The notes under the pieces are model-generated. The model searched no databases, had not been told where the DNA came from, and saw only the letters and a list, made by a program, of their open reading frames with translations. Shown here one piece after another: positions 1 to 13,572 of a DNA stretch of 64,000 nucleotides; position 1 is the first letter of the stretch, and every line of letters starts with the position of its first letter. Source of the DNA: Rhabditophanes sp. KR3021 (taxonomy: Eukaryota > Nematoda > Chromadorea > Rhabditida > Alloionematidae); the NCBI GenBank assembly GCA_963281155.1, contig CAUJLY010000006.1, positions 4,030,001 through 4,094,000 on the forward strand, in the 5' to 3' direction. The translations under genes and the position numbers were made by a program.

Positions 1-3000
1 AAGTAGAAAGAATTGTTGCCGTCGCGGTATGAAAATAGCAAAAGAGAGGTAATTAAATAGTTTGAAGAAACAAAGATACAATATTTTCTAAATTTAACAT
101 GGCCACAAAATAGATAATAACGTAGATGGTCTGTAGGCAAATTAGAAAAGAATAGTATAATAAAATGAATATGCATGCATATATTGGGCGAGGGGATTGG
201 TCCGAATAGCAAAAGAATAAATAGCCAAGGGCGGACCAGCTGAGTCAAACTTTTGATCTAATGTTATTTTTTGATGGCAAAGAAAACCTTCTTCATAACA
301 AAAATAGTTGCAAGTTAATAAAGATGAATGCAAGTTTAGGTTTGGGTTATGTCTGTTTGAATAATTGTGTTACTGTTTTGGGAGTTAAAACAGACGTCTG
401 CCTAGATATAGCACTACCATACATTATAATACAGGTAAAGAATACCCAAAAAAGAGTGACGTAAAGCTTTAATTAGGCTCTGTTTAGCACCTTCACATGT
501 ACCTCAATTAATTTTCTGTTTCTCATACATTTAACCTTTTGCCATGTATGTGAGGATCGAGAATGAAGTGGTTTGGTGCAATAAACCTTTTTTGAACCTT
601 ACAACACCAGAAGCCACTTGAATAAGAAACAAAGGATTGAAGGGTTACCCATGAGATAAACGAACAATTAAAGAAAGGATTAGTTAATTTTTAGTTGGCA
701 CATGTTGTAATCAGACCGATGCAGGTCAAGAGTATCCGTTTTGTTCGTGTAAATTAATTTGATTACTAAGAGTGTGTATATTGTGTTGTGTGTATATCGG
801 TTGTGATTCAAGAACAAACATGTGTTCTGGCATATAAATTAACCATTTAGAAAGTCCTTACAATCATTCGGCAGGACCATTGCCCATTATTTTTATATCA
901 TCATCAATCACAACTAAACAACATTGAATGAGACAACAATCAACTAAACCTGATTGGTCATCAAAGTTTCACCTGACATTTATGACTAAAAAAGTTAACT
1001 GAATTTTATAATATTGGAGACAGATGGCTAATATATGCTAAATGTAACAAGTCGCTCAACTCACTTTTTATGACCATAACAAACCGGTGCCACACGCCGT
1101 TTTAATCTGATTAACAAAAGTAAATTTAATTGGTAGCTCTGATTGCGGTAACTTTAAAGAAAAGAGATATGTGTACAGTTGGTGGAAATAAGACTGTCAC
1201 CTCACACCTACCATCAAAGCCAACCGCTAACTCCTTGCCCTTTTTACTACATCTTGTCTTATCCTCCTTAATGCGATTATAATAACAGCTTGCATGGACC
1301 AACTTTTACTTTTTCCTTATAACTTATTGTTTCAGGGTGTCTTGTTCGTACTTGCCTTAACCGTGTCTTCGGCAATCGTGTCCTATCTATATAAGCAATA
1401 TGGTAATCTATGCAAACACTTTTAACAGTCCGTCTTTTGTTTTGAAGAACGGGTCCACAAAAGTGGGGTGTATATATATGTGTAAGGCGTCGGGTAGGTT
1501 TTAAGGCTGTCACAAGGTTTAAGAATGTTGAGTGGCTTATTGAGAGTAAGCTTCCCTTTGCCGGTTATCTTAAATTAGAGGTTCCCGTAAGTTTCAAGTA
1601 TGGCACATCTTCTATCTCTTTTCAATTCAAAGAATGAATGATATAAATTTGGGATTATCGTGGCATGTGTTCGGCTACCATCTTTAGTACAATATCTAAT
1701 TTATAAATATAGATATATTCTGATTGACAAACATCTTTAATAGGGACCCAAAGTTTATTCAACAATATAAACAAATAATTTTAAACTTGTTTATTATCAA
1801 TAGGCAAAAAAGTTATTATAAAATTAATTACCCTTTCAAAGGCATAGACTTCTAATCAAGCATCACAAAATATTGAAGTTATGGAAGTACTATATAGTAT
1901 ATATACATTTAATTTTTACATATGATTAAATTGAAGTTAAAGACCAATGGAACGTAGAATATTAAATGAGCCAACCAACTTTTTTCTTCTTTTTTGTTGA
2001 CGTAATTTTTGCTTTGGAGATGACACAAAAAATCTCCCAATAATTAGATATGCAATAATTCAGTAAATATAAAGTTTATTCAAGTATATGGCTTTTCCGA
2101 AATAAGGAAGAAGACATGTGCATATACAAAATGTAATACGCCATTTGAGAAGAATTACTTTTTTAAACTACGTGCAAGATAGGTATTAAGAGAAGATTTA
2201 ATTTTTTGTTCGAATTGGAAGATGCTTTCAAATAACATTAAATACCAACCCCGAAAGTTGGAAATGCCGTCGTTGTAGAAGTTGAATTGAGGGAAAGGGA
2301 GATGACATGCTGTGTTGTGTTGTAAAGGTATCTATTTTATAAGTACTTATAAACTGATACTAAATCAAATTGTCTCAATTCATGTGCGAGTTAACCTTTG
2401 CCAGGTGGTGGCAAAGTGTTGCAGCTTTCGAATGATTAAACTTTTATTTTTAATGCAATTTGAATGGTGACAGAATATTTTACAACACAGAGGGCTCATT
2501 ACTGTGAGAATTAAAATGAAGCTTCTCCAAATTAAATGTGTGACCGATAAATTTACTTTTCTCCTTTTCGACTATTCCATCAAAAATAATAATGTTTTTA
2601 TTTTTCATATGTACACTTTTTAAATACACATTTATTGAAGAGTATCTATTTGGGGGCAAAGTTGATGGATGGTATCTTATATTAGTTGCCATCACAACAA
2701 AAAAGAATAAGGTGTTATACTACCATATGCTAAAGATAATTATGGTATGGTCAACTTTGTAACAAATGATAGTAAAGACAATTCACGTTAAACAATCATA
2801 TTAGACCCTTCAAGTTAGCTCATGTACGTTACACAATGTACCATTCACGTTGATTAGTAAAAGGTTCCTATCAATTTTGAAGAAGACAATTAGCAAAAGA
2901 AATGGATGCCTGCTTACATTGTTAATAGAAACAGTTTCCCGTTTTGTCTCATTACGATCTTGAACATCCAACCTAATAATAAGAATTTAATTTGAGCGAG

Positions 3001-5792
3001 TGTCTGTTACACATACACTTTAATTCAAGCAAAATTTGCTAATTCAAGTCAAAATAAGAAAAGAATATAAGCGAAATGAGTATAAATGTATCCAGTCGCC
3101 ATATCATCGTGGTAGCTTCCGAAAAAGCCTCATGTACCAATCCAGTTTGAATTAAGTGTGGAGAACGAGGGCACTATACGGTATACGTTTATTATCCTAC
3201 TATTTATTTGACATAATCAGGCCAAATAAAGCAAATTGTATGTCTATAGTTATATCCATAATTATATAATGGGTGATGTATCAGCTGTACCGATGCCGTG
3301 TGTCTTGGCCTTTTCTTTCTATTGCCTAATCTTCTTATCTTTATACTGGTAACCAAGCATGGATATCTTTATAAATATATGAATGTATATTTATCATAAC
3401 CACGGTTCTGTAATATGTGTTTGCCAATAATATTACATACACCGCCACAACAATGACAAGAATAAACGATTCAAAACTAGCCTTAGGGACCTGCCAAACT
3501 GCGACGTTTGGGGAAAATTACGGCAACAAAAACTTTCTTACTTTTGGTAAAGGTTTCTTCTTTATCAAAAGTCAAAACCGTAAAAGCAACAAATACATAT
3601 CCACATCTATATTTTGTTATCAAGTACCATCTTTAACTGAAAAGTTATTACTTTGTATCAACTTTTTGAAATATGCCAATCAAACAACCACAAAGTAGGT
3701 ATTCTTGACAGTTTTTAAAAGTCGAACATGTGAGCCAAAATTGGTTGCTCTTGCTGTGTACAGATTACAGCTAATCATCTCTTAAACAAAATATAACACA
3801 CAATCGAGATCAAGTTTCACACCGCAATAACATAACCAGACCAATCACCAACAGTGATTTTTGGAGAATGGCAGGTGATTTTACTTTATTTAGTGGCATT
3901 TGACAGTCTTTTTTGGTTGTAATTCAATACACTATCAATCAGTTGCATAAACCTTACTCTGTACACGTTCGTAATATGTTGATACTAAGGGAGTTTATGT
4001 GTGTGGTGATGAAATAGACACAAGGGCTTAATTTGGTAATTCAAGAATGAAATTGGGCATCAAAAAAGACGTCTGTTTTTACGTCTAAAGTCTCTGCACA
4101 TATACATAACATTAACAACATTCATTCAAGAAAATACTCTTAAATGGCTCTATTATAGAATAAACGTTCTTGAAATATAACCAACCAAAACTTTCTTCTT
4201 CCACACAACAATATAAAATAAGATTAAAGATGAAGGAATATTAAATTGATGCAACAAAACACTTTTACTTCTTAATTTTTACTTGACTTTCGGATAAGAG
4301 GATTAGGTAAAATGGGAATTTACTTGAAAAGTCCTCAGCTATCGAGTAATTGTTTATTAATTTGATTATTAATTCAAGCATAACATTGTTCTTAACTTAA
4401 ACAAGTGTGTAATCACTTGTCTTGTTTCGTATTACAAAAAATGGACAGTTGACTGATTTGTATATACAAAATGGTATAACAATTAAGCATCTTGATACTT
4501 TGTATACCTCATACTTCACTTTTTTATATAATGTGGAGTGATCAGAAGGGCGATGAATGGTGATGAATGATTTTACAGTTGGCTCGTAGGAATTATAAAC
4601 ACTGAATGATGGTAGAAAGAATGATTTGTAGTTACTTGAGATATTACTACTATTGCTACTAATTTACTCCTAAAGAAGGATCCTCATTACTATTGGCAAA
4701 GGTCTCTTACTCTTAAAATGTGGACCTCTCTAAGATACTTCAAATTGGTAATGAGCGACAGATGGTTTAAGACAACCACAAATTGATACACATACGGTTA
4801 TCATGAACCTTTTAATGAGCTTATATTTTAGTGTTTGTACCCATTGGATGATAGCATATACATATAAATGCCAATTAAATTAAATTGAAATAAAAGACAG
4901 ATGAAGAGTTAAGGTGATGATCGTCTGAGGAATAGCTTAATTATTTGATACAAAATAGTGCAAAGTATAAGAGGATGCGGGGGGTTTTGGTGGTAATTGT
5001 CTAATTAAAAAAATTAGTTTAAAGAAATATACGATTAAATAAATTGGTTTGGGGAAGATGTAAATTACGTATAAAACTCCAAATTAAAAATCAAGTTGTA
5101 AAAGGAGACAAGGATTGACGTTTTCAGGCTATGCACGCTATTTCCTTTCAAAATTTAAGCTTTTTATTGTTGCTTTTTTCTTTCTTCTTAAAGCTACACA
5201 TTTACTCAGTTACATGTATATATTCAAAAATAAACCATCTAAATGTCTAACTTTTCATCAGCAATTTTGCCTTGACACAAACTCCCCTTTTCTTTTGTTA
5301 TAAAATAATTTTGACAGGAAAGAAGTATGTACTCCTCTGAGGTGATAGCTTTATCCTTACATCATTTGCTATCACAAATATATCTCTTTCTGACTATATA
5401 CAAATATGTTTATCCAAAGGAAGATACACACAAAAGATAGATTCAAGAGTGCAAGGGTGATGTTATTTACAATAAAAAGGGAAGATTGTGATTGTACGAT
5501 ACGTTTTTCATCTTTTGGTAACTTTGGCACTTTGAAGGATTGAAGTAGGGCATAAAAAAGTTCAAACTACTCAAATTAATCTTCCAACAGTCATCATCAA
5601 CATCGTCATTTTCTGCTTGATTATCACCTTCTGTCTTAATATTTGTTTATTGTAAGCAATAAATAGAAGCTCATTAAAATCTTATATATCTTATGTAAAC
5701 AAACAATAGGACCAAGCCAGTATATATGATTAGGGTTAATTAATCTTAATTACACTTAATCTAACAATTGTAAACTTAATTATTGTCAGCTT

Positions 5793-5810
5793 ACCTGACC
5801 TGACCTGACA
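5793..5810. repeat. Short CCTGA/TGACC tandem
   Basis: Three consecutive 5-bp CCTGA units lie inside a homeodomain-motif-rich stretch (several TTAATTA-type words between 5730 and 5860). TGACC(T) is the reverse complement of the AGGTCA nuclear-receptor half-site, but 5-bp spacing is not a standard receptor arrangement, so a regulatory role is only a possibility. Confidence 0.4.
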
Positions 5811-7760
5811 ACAAACTCTACTAAATCAACATGAACCTTAATTAATCTTATTGTCGTACACCTTGCCCAGACAGGACTCCATTTTTTAATGAGATATAAT
5901 CACTTGATTATAGCATACATCCACACAATTTATTGGTCAAGACAAGAGAGGTGTAATTATTTATATAATAATAAATAAACATTAATTGGATTACCATACC
6001 AACAACCTATATTATTAGCAGTGTGGTATGAGTAAGATGAGGCTTATTAATTTTAATTACATAAAAAACAGACACTAAATTAATTTATTGTTTATGTTGA
6101 GGTGTTACATTACTTGCATTTAATGACAATCGGTTATATGAGGTCCATAGTTTAATACTAATTAACCAGTTGGTAATAACGGATAGAACTGGTAATTAAG
6201 GAATAAAATGACATGTGTGAGCTTTTAAGAGTAAATAAGAAGATGAGGGATGATATTATTACAATATATTAAAGATAAATGTGTTAATCCAATGTATATT
6301 AACCGCAACTGATATATTTTTGCAAAAAAGTGAATGATAACCAACTCACTACATATTGATAATGAAAAACCTTTTGTAAAAAACAGATTGTTTACAAATT
6401 TATTTTAAATCTATAACAACGAAAAATTGTGTAACTGATTTTAAGACCAAATTTGATAACTGAAAATAATATTTATTTGTTACGGATCCTTGAAGACAAA
6501 TTCATTTAAAGCTTACAGTAGCTTGCAATTTTTATACATTGGAGAGTCTTCTACCTTACAATATACCTTATATCTACAATAGAGAACAAGAGAAGCAGGA
6601 TTAGCTTATAGCTAGTAAAGTAGTGTTCTCTATTGGTTGAAATTAGTTTTATTTGCAGATACACATACCAATCATTTGAATTTCAATAAAAATAATGAAA
6701 TTTTATTTTTATGGCATAAAAATGTTTTAAAAATGCAAACCTTTTAACAAAAGAAGAAGCCGTCAAAAAAGAAAATTGGTAGCAGATGGTTTGTAGTCAT
6801 AACCTAGTAACGTCATATAATTGACAGAAGTGATTGAGGTGTTTAGGTGTATGTGTACATCACTTACATCATCTTTTTCCTCTCTTATACCTTAAATGAT
6901 TTTGTTAATGTTTAATAATTAAAAGTAAATATTCTTCCTTTTCGATACATCTCTCTTCAAAACTGCCATCAAATTTAAATAAAGAAAAAAGCAACTGTCA
7001 AAGGCAGCAAAATTGGTACGACAGGTGAATTAAGTTTGCGCATTTTGACAGTTCTTACCCTCCAAATACCTTGTCAAACATCGTTTAGGAAGCAGATGTT
7101 TCCGACACACAACGTGCATACTAATAGACTTAAAAACAAGAATTATAATATTATGTATATTTAGTTTAAAGATTAGAGGTAGCATAGATTTGCAACAAAG
7201 TTGAGGGGTGAAACTATTTATTAAAAAATAATATTTAAATACTCATCAACAACAAATAATTTGATAAGTAACCATTTCCAAAAAAGTAAAATTTGTTGAA
7301 TAAGTTTCGGCCATCATAACAAAATGATTTATTATTCCAATCCAGGCTTGCTTTGTATTCATTTACTTGAATTTGGTTCTTCTTATTAACACAAAAGTTC
7401 ACAATCTTATTTCTTTCGTGCCAATCTTTTTTAGTCATCTTTATTCATTGTTTAATTGAGTCATTTGTTAAGGCAATTTGTAAGTTTTTCACAATAAATA
7501 AATAACATAAATATTATTTTGAACACGTGTATTTGGAGAAGATTGGGGTTCTAGTTAACTTTTTGTTCTTAACCAAAGGAAAAGTATCTTTTAAAATAAT
7601 TATTTGGAAATAACTCAAAAAATTGAGAAAGAGAAAAGACGCTTACGGTTGAAAGGGTAAAAACGTTATTTATATACCACTTGGGTATATTTGTAAAAAT
7701 CACTTTAAAGCTGCACTAAATAACGGGTATTTATATTTAGGAGAAGAATATATCAAAAAA

Positions 7761-7803
7761 ATTGGTACTATTATTGATACTATTTTTATTATTGGTACTA
7801 TTC
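7761..7803. repeat. Imperfect ATTGGTACTATT repeat
   Basis: Two exact copies of ATTGGTACTATT flank a diverged copy (ATTGATACTATT), giving a roughly 12-18-bp irregular tandem. It is probably a small slippage-derived repeat. No function is suggested. Confidence 0.5.
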
Positions 7804-10549
7804 CACTATTCTTACCATTCCTGAAGTCAAAACGCTTACATTAACAAATAGTAACTTTTATTTTGATGTCTTTTGGGATAAACAAGAGCAGATGTGGTGG
7901 TGTGTGTCTTCTTCTTACCGTTTTTAGTTTGTTATTTAAGATGCGCATCACCTCTGGGAAGCATTAGCTAGAAAAGTGTGTTTGTGCATATACAAATGAG
8001 TACTCGTATATATACGTTTCCAAGAGAAGCCCAACATACTATAAAAGTACGTTTAAAATTGACACATACAGATTTACTCGAAGATTGTAAATGTGCCAAA
8101 ATTCTCCAAATATTGCTACATAAAAAAGTTATGTTTATTCATCGCGGTATCTTTCCTTCCAAAACTAATACATGCTACTACCATCAATTCCTTTGAGTTT
8201 AATATTATTGTAAGGATAAAGTTTAGTGAAAAAGGATGCATCATTGGTATGATAAACTGCTGTTCACATTTTTGTTACTCTAGGACGGCAGTAATAGAAT
8301 CGGTAAATGAGGCAAAAAGAAAGTTGTCCAATAGGGATCGTAACTTCTTAATTTTAAAAGTGATGCTTCTTATCATCCAATATATCGAAGTTCGAATTCC
8401 TATTTATGAGAGCCAATTCTTTTTAAATAAATCACATACTAATAAAGACAAAACATAAAGATTGATGTCAAAGATCAAATACAAATGATAAAATAAGCCA
8501 GCATATGGTTATTAGACGGTAGGAAATGATTAAATTTCACACATATTGCAAATAAATTATCTTCTTATCCTGACAAATAAATGAAGAAAGAAAAGCTTTT
8601 GTTATCCATCTTCTAATAATTGTATTTTGGTGTGTTTATCGAATTGAGTTTTACGGTTACTTCGACATTATTAGCTAACAACCTTAATTAGGTAGAGCTA
8701 TATAATCAATTTACTTTTTCTTTATCATTTCCAAATAAAGTAATTGGTTAGGAACAAAGAGAAATAGTTATTTTTTATTACTTTTAAAATAGAAAGGAAC
8801 AACAGGATAAGTCATTTGAATGTATAAAAAGCCATTTGCGCCCATTAAAGATTCGATTTAGTTAATAATAAAGTAATGTTTATATGATATTCCTTCCATT
8901 CACCTTGACAGGACAATCTGTTTTATTTGAGGTCGGTAACATTTTCTTTGTTGTTATGTAAATTATTAGGGGATCCTATTTAATGAAGTGCTTTGATATC
9001 ATTAGTAACGAGATCAAAGGTTCTCTGCTAATCTTTGTGAATGGATGATATATTGGTGGTTAAATTGAAATAATGCATCATAAGACAATCGCCTTTGTTT
9101 CCGGCCTAGTTAATAATTTAAATTGAGAAAGGTAAATAACAGTCAATCATTTTGGTAGATTAAGGAAAAGAATTCTTGTCCAAAGCGATCGTTAGGGAAC
9201 TTGTTAAATCAGATAATTATAAAAAATTGCTGTTTTAATTAATTGAAGCGTGTGAAATTGTTGGCTAATCCAATCAATTTGAAATTGTCACTTTTGCAGC
9301 TTTCAAAGATTAATATATCAGTTCTTTATATTAATGCAACTGTTCTGTCGCTTTTTTATATGTAACAAAGACTGTATCTACTCAAACATCATTCATCAAC
9401 CTTTATTTATTCATATTCTATCTTCATTTAAAAGGAATCATTAATAATTAAGAATTCTTTTTTTGAATACATAAATTAATTTAAAAAGTATGTCCAGGAT
9501 ACGTTGCGTGAAAGTAATTGAAATGGCTGTGATATCAAGTATAAGTTAACATTAATCAAATATAATTTTGTTAATTTCACCATTTTTTAAGAAAAAGTTA
9601 GTATATATTGGATGTATAGATACACGCAATTGCGGTCTATTATTTGATGATAAGTACCAGGATATTTCGTCTCATGAATTAATTCATTACTTACTATGTT
9701 TGCCTTTAACTTTGTTATAATACCAAATTATAGACACGGTATGGGCATCACCAAACAGGAAACAAAGGGAAGCATAAAGTATTCATGGTCAGGAAGTTTT
9801 ATTAAATTGGGTTCATTCACGTTTATTTGTTGTAAATTAAGGCAAAGATTGTAGGATTGTAGAACGCAACTATTATATATACTTACATATACTTGGCCAG
9901 GATGTGTAATCGAGTTGGTATATATATTTGTTTGCCAACAACTCCTTCCACGGCACAAACAAAGGAAGATGGATCTGAGTTGTGTGTATACTTGCTTGTT
10001 TCTATTCATAATAAAGATGGTGTCTCAATGAATATATGGTTAGAAAAGACACTGATTAGAAATTCAAATAAAATGACACGCAAAAGTTTGACTTTTCCAT
10101 TGTTAATTCACTCTTGCAATTGTATGTGTGTGCTTAAAATGGTAAATGATATGAGATAAAGTAAGATGTAAGGATGCTGTATGTACACAAAAGACAATAA
10201 TATGTAAGGAATTGTAATCTGAAAAACATATCCTAAATCATCAATACAACACATTTTTAATTTAACTTCGAAAGGTTCAACAAGTAGGGACTTTCTCGTG
10301 ATGCAAAGAATATTATGTTAGAAATCAACACAAACTACATAACACCATTTAAATAAAAATAATACCAGTTGAATTAAAAATTATACCATCCAAATTAAAA
10401 GTAAAATCATTTAATAAAAATAAGTTTAAATAAACCAGACAATCAAATAAATTATATATTTTAAATGTTTAAATATTACTGTAATATATTAAGGAGCTTT
10501 TAGATTATAGAAACAACATATGTTTGTGACAAAAATGATCTAGGATTGC

Positions 10550-11986
10550 TTAAGCCTCAGCCCTGGTCGTTTGAACTCCAGTTTGGTACATTTTTTCAGG
10601 TTGATTCAACAAGAGACGGTCAATGATTTCGGCTCCTTGCATAAAGCAATGATCTTGGTTTGATACTTCGTACTTCCATCCTCCGAATCTTCCACGAGAG
10701 TAAATGTTGTGTTTTTCGAGAGCAGTGTGAGCACGCTCAAGTTCAACGTCTCTTTCGACAGTTGGGATTGGGTATCCATAAGGAAGGAGAATCGACCAGA
10801 CAGATTCAACTTGTTCTTGAGTAATGATACTCTTAAGGATGAGTCCTTCAACAGCCTTCTTAGCCATTTCCTCCTTATCCATAACGACATCAATTGGTGT
10901 TGCACACTCGCACATAACAGACCAGTACTTTGTGTTGTCGGGAGTGACCTCTCCGTAGCGACTAAAGAAGGTGACACGGAAAAATGGAACGTTGCGATCT
11001 GGGAAATATAACCAAGTGAGATTTTCACAGGCTGGTGGCATTGGAAGTCTTAAGCCTACTCCGACGACGTAAACCTTGTTGCGGAGGATGTTTAATGGGG
11101 CAGTGACGTTAGTTTGTTTAATTAATTGATCGATTGGAGCAGTGTTGATGAGAGCATCATACTTCATTTTGTGAAGTTCATCAGATCCAGTAACTTGATA
11201 AGAAACTTCTTGTTTTTCGGCGTTAACTCCAATAACGTTATGATCAGTTTTGAACCAAGTTGGGTCAAGCTTTTCAGCCATTCCTTTCCATACAGCTCCA
11301 GTACCTCCATATTTTGGGAAGGTAAATTCGGCATTTGGACCCCATCCAAAGTCAGCATCGGAGAGCTTTTCTGGGTCGATGGCACAGAGAGATTCTAATT
11401 TTTCTTGTGGAAGTTTAGCAACACGTGTTCCTACCCATCCTGGGTTCATGATGCTAGTTTCGACAGTCCAAACCTTTCTGGTGTATGGCTTGAAGAATTC
11501 ATTGTGGATAGTTGGTCCGAAGTTCTTTTCAATCCAGTCAGCAAAAGTTACTGGAACAATTGATTCATTTGCTGGATTATCATAACGTTCCTTAAGATCC
11601 TTAAGGCAATTTTGCTTTACCTTCTCAGGGAACAGAGGAACGGCATACTGAGCTGGATACGGGACTAACTTAATTCCCTTGATATCATAAAGGTAGTTCA
11701 TATCGACCAAGCAGTTTCTTTTGATTGAGTTCCACTCATCGACAGCCCATTTGGTAGCTTTATCATAATATGGGGCATTATGAGAGAAGGTGATATGACC
11801 ACCCATGTCCCACAGGAAACCTTTTTCGTCCGTGATGGTGCATGAAAGTCCACCAACAATTGGTTGTTTTTCAAAGATGACAAGTTCAACGTCCTTAGCG
11901 ATCTCTGGGTGAGTTTGCTTAAGTTCATTGAGCTTGTAAGCAGCACCTAAAGCTGTTGGAGCTCCTCCAATAATTGCGATTTTCAT
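10550..11986 (-). CDS. glf: UDP-galactopyranose mutase (eukaryotic type)
   Basis: A 478-aa flavoenzyme expected to interconvert UDP-galactopyranose and UDP-galactofuranose, the donor for galactofuranose-containing glycans. It has an N-terminal Rossmann FAD site (GGAPTALG, residues 7-14), the histidine loop GGHITFSH (62-69), WVGTRVA with the substrate Arg (about 188), a FFRVTFFSRYG segment matching the Arg/Tyr substrate-binding stretch, and the C-terminal NQDHCFMQ (443-450) that contacts FAD and substrate. These are the hallmarks of fungal and nematode UGM rather than general amine oxidases. The length fits the family. The coding region is intronless. A TATAAAAG box lies about 95 nt upstream of the ATG, and a 52-nt 5'UTR intron (12045-11994) is plausible. 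There is no signal peptide, so it is probably cytosolic. UGM is known in nematodes and some other invertebrates and absent from vertebrates and insects. Confidence 0.93.
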   Translation of the reverse strand: MKIAIIGGAPTALGAAYKLNELKQTHPEIAKDVELVIFEKQPIVGGLSCTITDEKGFLWDMGGHITFSHNAPYYDKATKWAVDEWNSIKRNCLVDMNYLYDIKGIKLVPYPAQYAVPLFPEKVKQNCLKDLKERYDNPANESIVPVTFADWIEKNFGPTIHNEFFKPYTRKVWTVETSIMNPGWVGTRVAKLPQEKLESLCAIDPEKLSDADFGWGPNAEFTFPKYGGTGAVWKGMAEKLDPTWFKTDHNVIGVNAEKQEVSYQVTGSDELHKMKYDALINTAPIDQLIKQTNVTAPLNILRNKVYVVGVGLRLPMPPACENLTWLYFPDRNVPFFRVTFFSRYGEVTPDNTKYWSVMCECATPIDVVMDKEEMAKKAVEGLILKSIITQEQVESVWSILLPYGYPIPTVERDVELERAHTALEKHNIYSRGRFGGWKYEVSNQDHCFMQGAEIIDRLLLNQPEKMYQTGVQTTRAEA

Positions 11987-12075
11987 TTTCTGTCTAAAAT
12001 GAAATATAATGTCAATGTAAATTTAAGTTATTTAAAGGCTTTTACAAAGTAAATAGTCATAAGAGAATAAAGATA

Positions 12076-12083
12076 CTTTTATA
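12076..12083 (-). promoter_or_regulatory. TATA box of the UGM gene
   Basis: TATAAAAG on the minus strand lies about 95 nt upstream of the UGM start. Between it and the ATG is a GT...TTTCATTTTAG segment of 52 nt (12045-11994) that matches the intron size of this genome, suggesting a spliced 5'UTR. Confidence 0.6.
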
Positions 12084-12086
12084 TGG

Positions 12087-12704
12087 TAGACAATCTAACT
12101 ATACAAAATAATTTGGCATATCATTTAGGGAGGATTATTTCAAAAATTATAACTTTTGTACAAATCTCGTTTATAAACTTGATTTGTTTCTGACAAAGTG
12201 AATGTTATAATTCGTTGTCAATGAATGGATTTACCTTATTGCCATAACGCAGAGTAGGAAAACTTTTGATATTATTAAGAATCCACTGTAGAATCAGGTT
12301 ATCAGGTCATTGATAAAAACTAATCTTTTTGTTTGTATATATTAAATCTATTATGTTCCATGGTATATTAATACAAGTAATCTGTCTTGCCAATTTATTC
12401 AATCCTATAGAGATTTGATCAGTGTGTATCTTTTTCTGTTGTTACAATCACTCTTTCTAGTTATTTTCTTTCAAGAGAAATTTGTCATATAAAGTCACTC
12501 GAGATCTGTAGTCACGTGTGTAACAGCACATAGTGTACAGACGAATATTAGTTAATAATTTATTCGGAAAAAGTTATTGGATGAAATAATTAAATGATGT
12601 CACAAATCATCAAACTATACTTTTAGTTTTTTATAAAACAAGAAATGACCGTAAAAGATAAAGGGAAACATTTATTTATATTAAAAGTAAATATGTAGAT
12701 AAAT
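12087..12704. other. Spacer between UGM promoter and cytochrome b561 gene
   Basis: AT-rich spacer with no coding signal. It contains the upstream region of UGM and the 3' end of the b561-like gene, whose minus-strand 3'UTR has AATAAA-like sequence shortly after the stop. Confidence 0.5.
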
Positions 12705-13572
12705 TTATGCCAAAAGTAAAGTGGACATACATACGGAAACAATCAAAGAAGAGACCAATAGAACCAACAATGATATCAATAAACCCATTCTAAATTTGAA
12801 CCGGGTACAAATTTCGTTAGTAATAATACAGGCAGCAATAATTGCGTAGAAACTATACAGCAAATTTGATGGTGATCTTCCTCCACTAAAGAGACCTGCG
12901 AAAAATTTGGCTGCAATTGAAATGGTTCCAACGGCAAGTAAGAAGGCAGATGCTCCCAAACAACGGTGAATCCAATTAAAGATTTTTCTATTTTTTCTGC
13001 CTGGTGCACATCTTAAAAATGAATTCCCCACTTGTAAGCAAGCCAGTCCAAAGGCAAACGTTCCTAAAATAGAATGAATTGCTCCAGGTGTTGTATTATA
13101 GTCACCACCACCGACCTAAACAATATAAGCCCATATTAATGTAGTCATTATAAAATAATCTTACTTTTGGTCCTTGCCATTTCCAATCAAAAACGAAAAA
13201 GATAAAGCAGAATGCACAAATCATTAAACAAAGAGCGAATATATTAGCAGCTCTATGAAATTGAAACCAAATTTTTTGTCCAAAAATGGTACTATCCTCA
13301 AAGAATGGCTTATAATATCTAATATAATTGACTGCATTTAGTACAAATACAAACCAGGCCACAATAAAGAATGATCCGTGTAGCTTCTTAAGTCTTAATT
13401 TTGTCTGGGCTGACATACCAGATGCATGTATTACAGTTGTTACATTTGCGACTTTATCAGAAATATCCTCAGCAATTTCGTTATTTTGAACTAATGGATT
13501 ACCATTAATAAAACAAAGGAAAGCAATTGCAGCAATTGATAGAAAAATAAAGTTTGTTCTATATCCCATCAT
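12705..13572 (-). CDS. Cytochrome b561-type transmembrane protein
   Basis: Two exons, 13572-13165 and 13115-12705, join across a 49-nt intron (GTAAGA...TTGTTTAG, phase 0) to give 272 aa. The first of two adjacent ATGs is chosen; an upstream open stretch has only a GTG. An N-terminal hydrophobic segment is followed by an extracellular-type stretch with an NVT glycosylation site, then five further membrane spans. Four His at about 65 (LHGS), 106 (FHRA), 150 (AIHS) and 186 (IHRC) fall in the spacing expected of the two b-haem ligand pairs in the cytochrome b561/ferric-reductase domain of FRRS1-like proteins. There is no DOMON or reeler domain. A transmembrane electron-transfer or ferric/ascorbate reductase role is inferred from the family. 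Paralog identity is uncertain. Confidence 0.8.

Larger units (their letters stand above)
1..10549. other. 10.5-kb gene desert, AT-rich, probable regulatory DNA
   Basis: I see no coding region in this stretch. The open frames are short, lack recognisable domains and often lack an ATG. The longest, 8093-8458, has no AUG start and no family resemblance. The DNA is AT-rich but not simple repeat. It carries many TAATTA/TTAATTAA-type motifs, densest around 5730-5860, a short TGACC tandem at 5793-5810 and a small imperfect repeat at 7761-7803. A role as distal regulatory DNA is inference. It could belong to UGM or to a gene beyond the left edge. Confidence 0.6.

Noticed and set aside
3417..3698. 93-codon plus-strand frame
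   Set aside because: Random-looking Asn/Lys/Phe composition, no domain and no start with proper context.
8093..8458. 121-codon open frame on the plus strand
   Set aside because: No AUG start, no family resemblance, and composition like the surrounding non-coding DNA.
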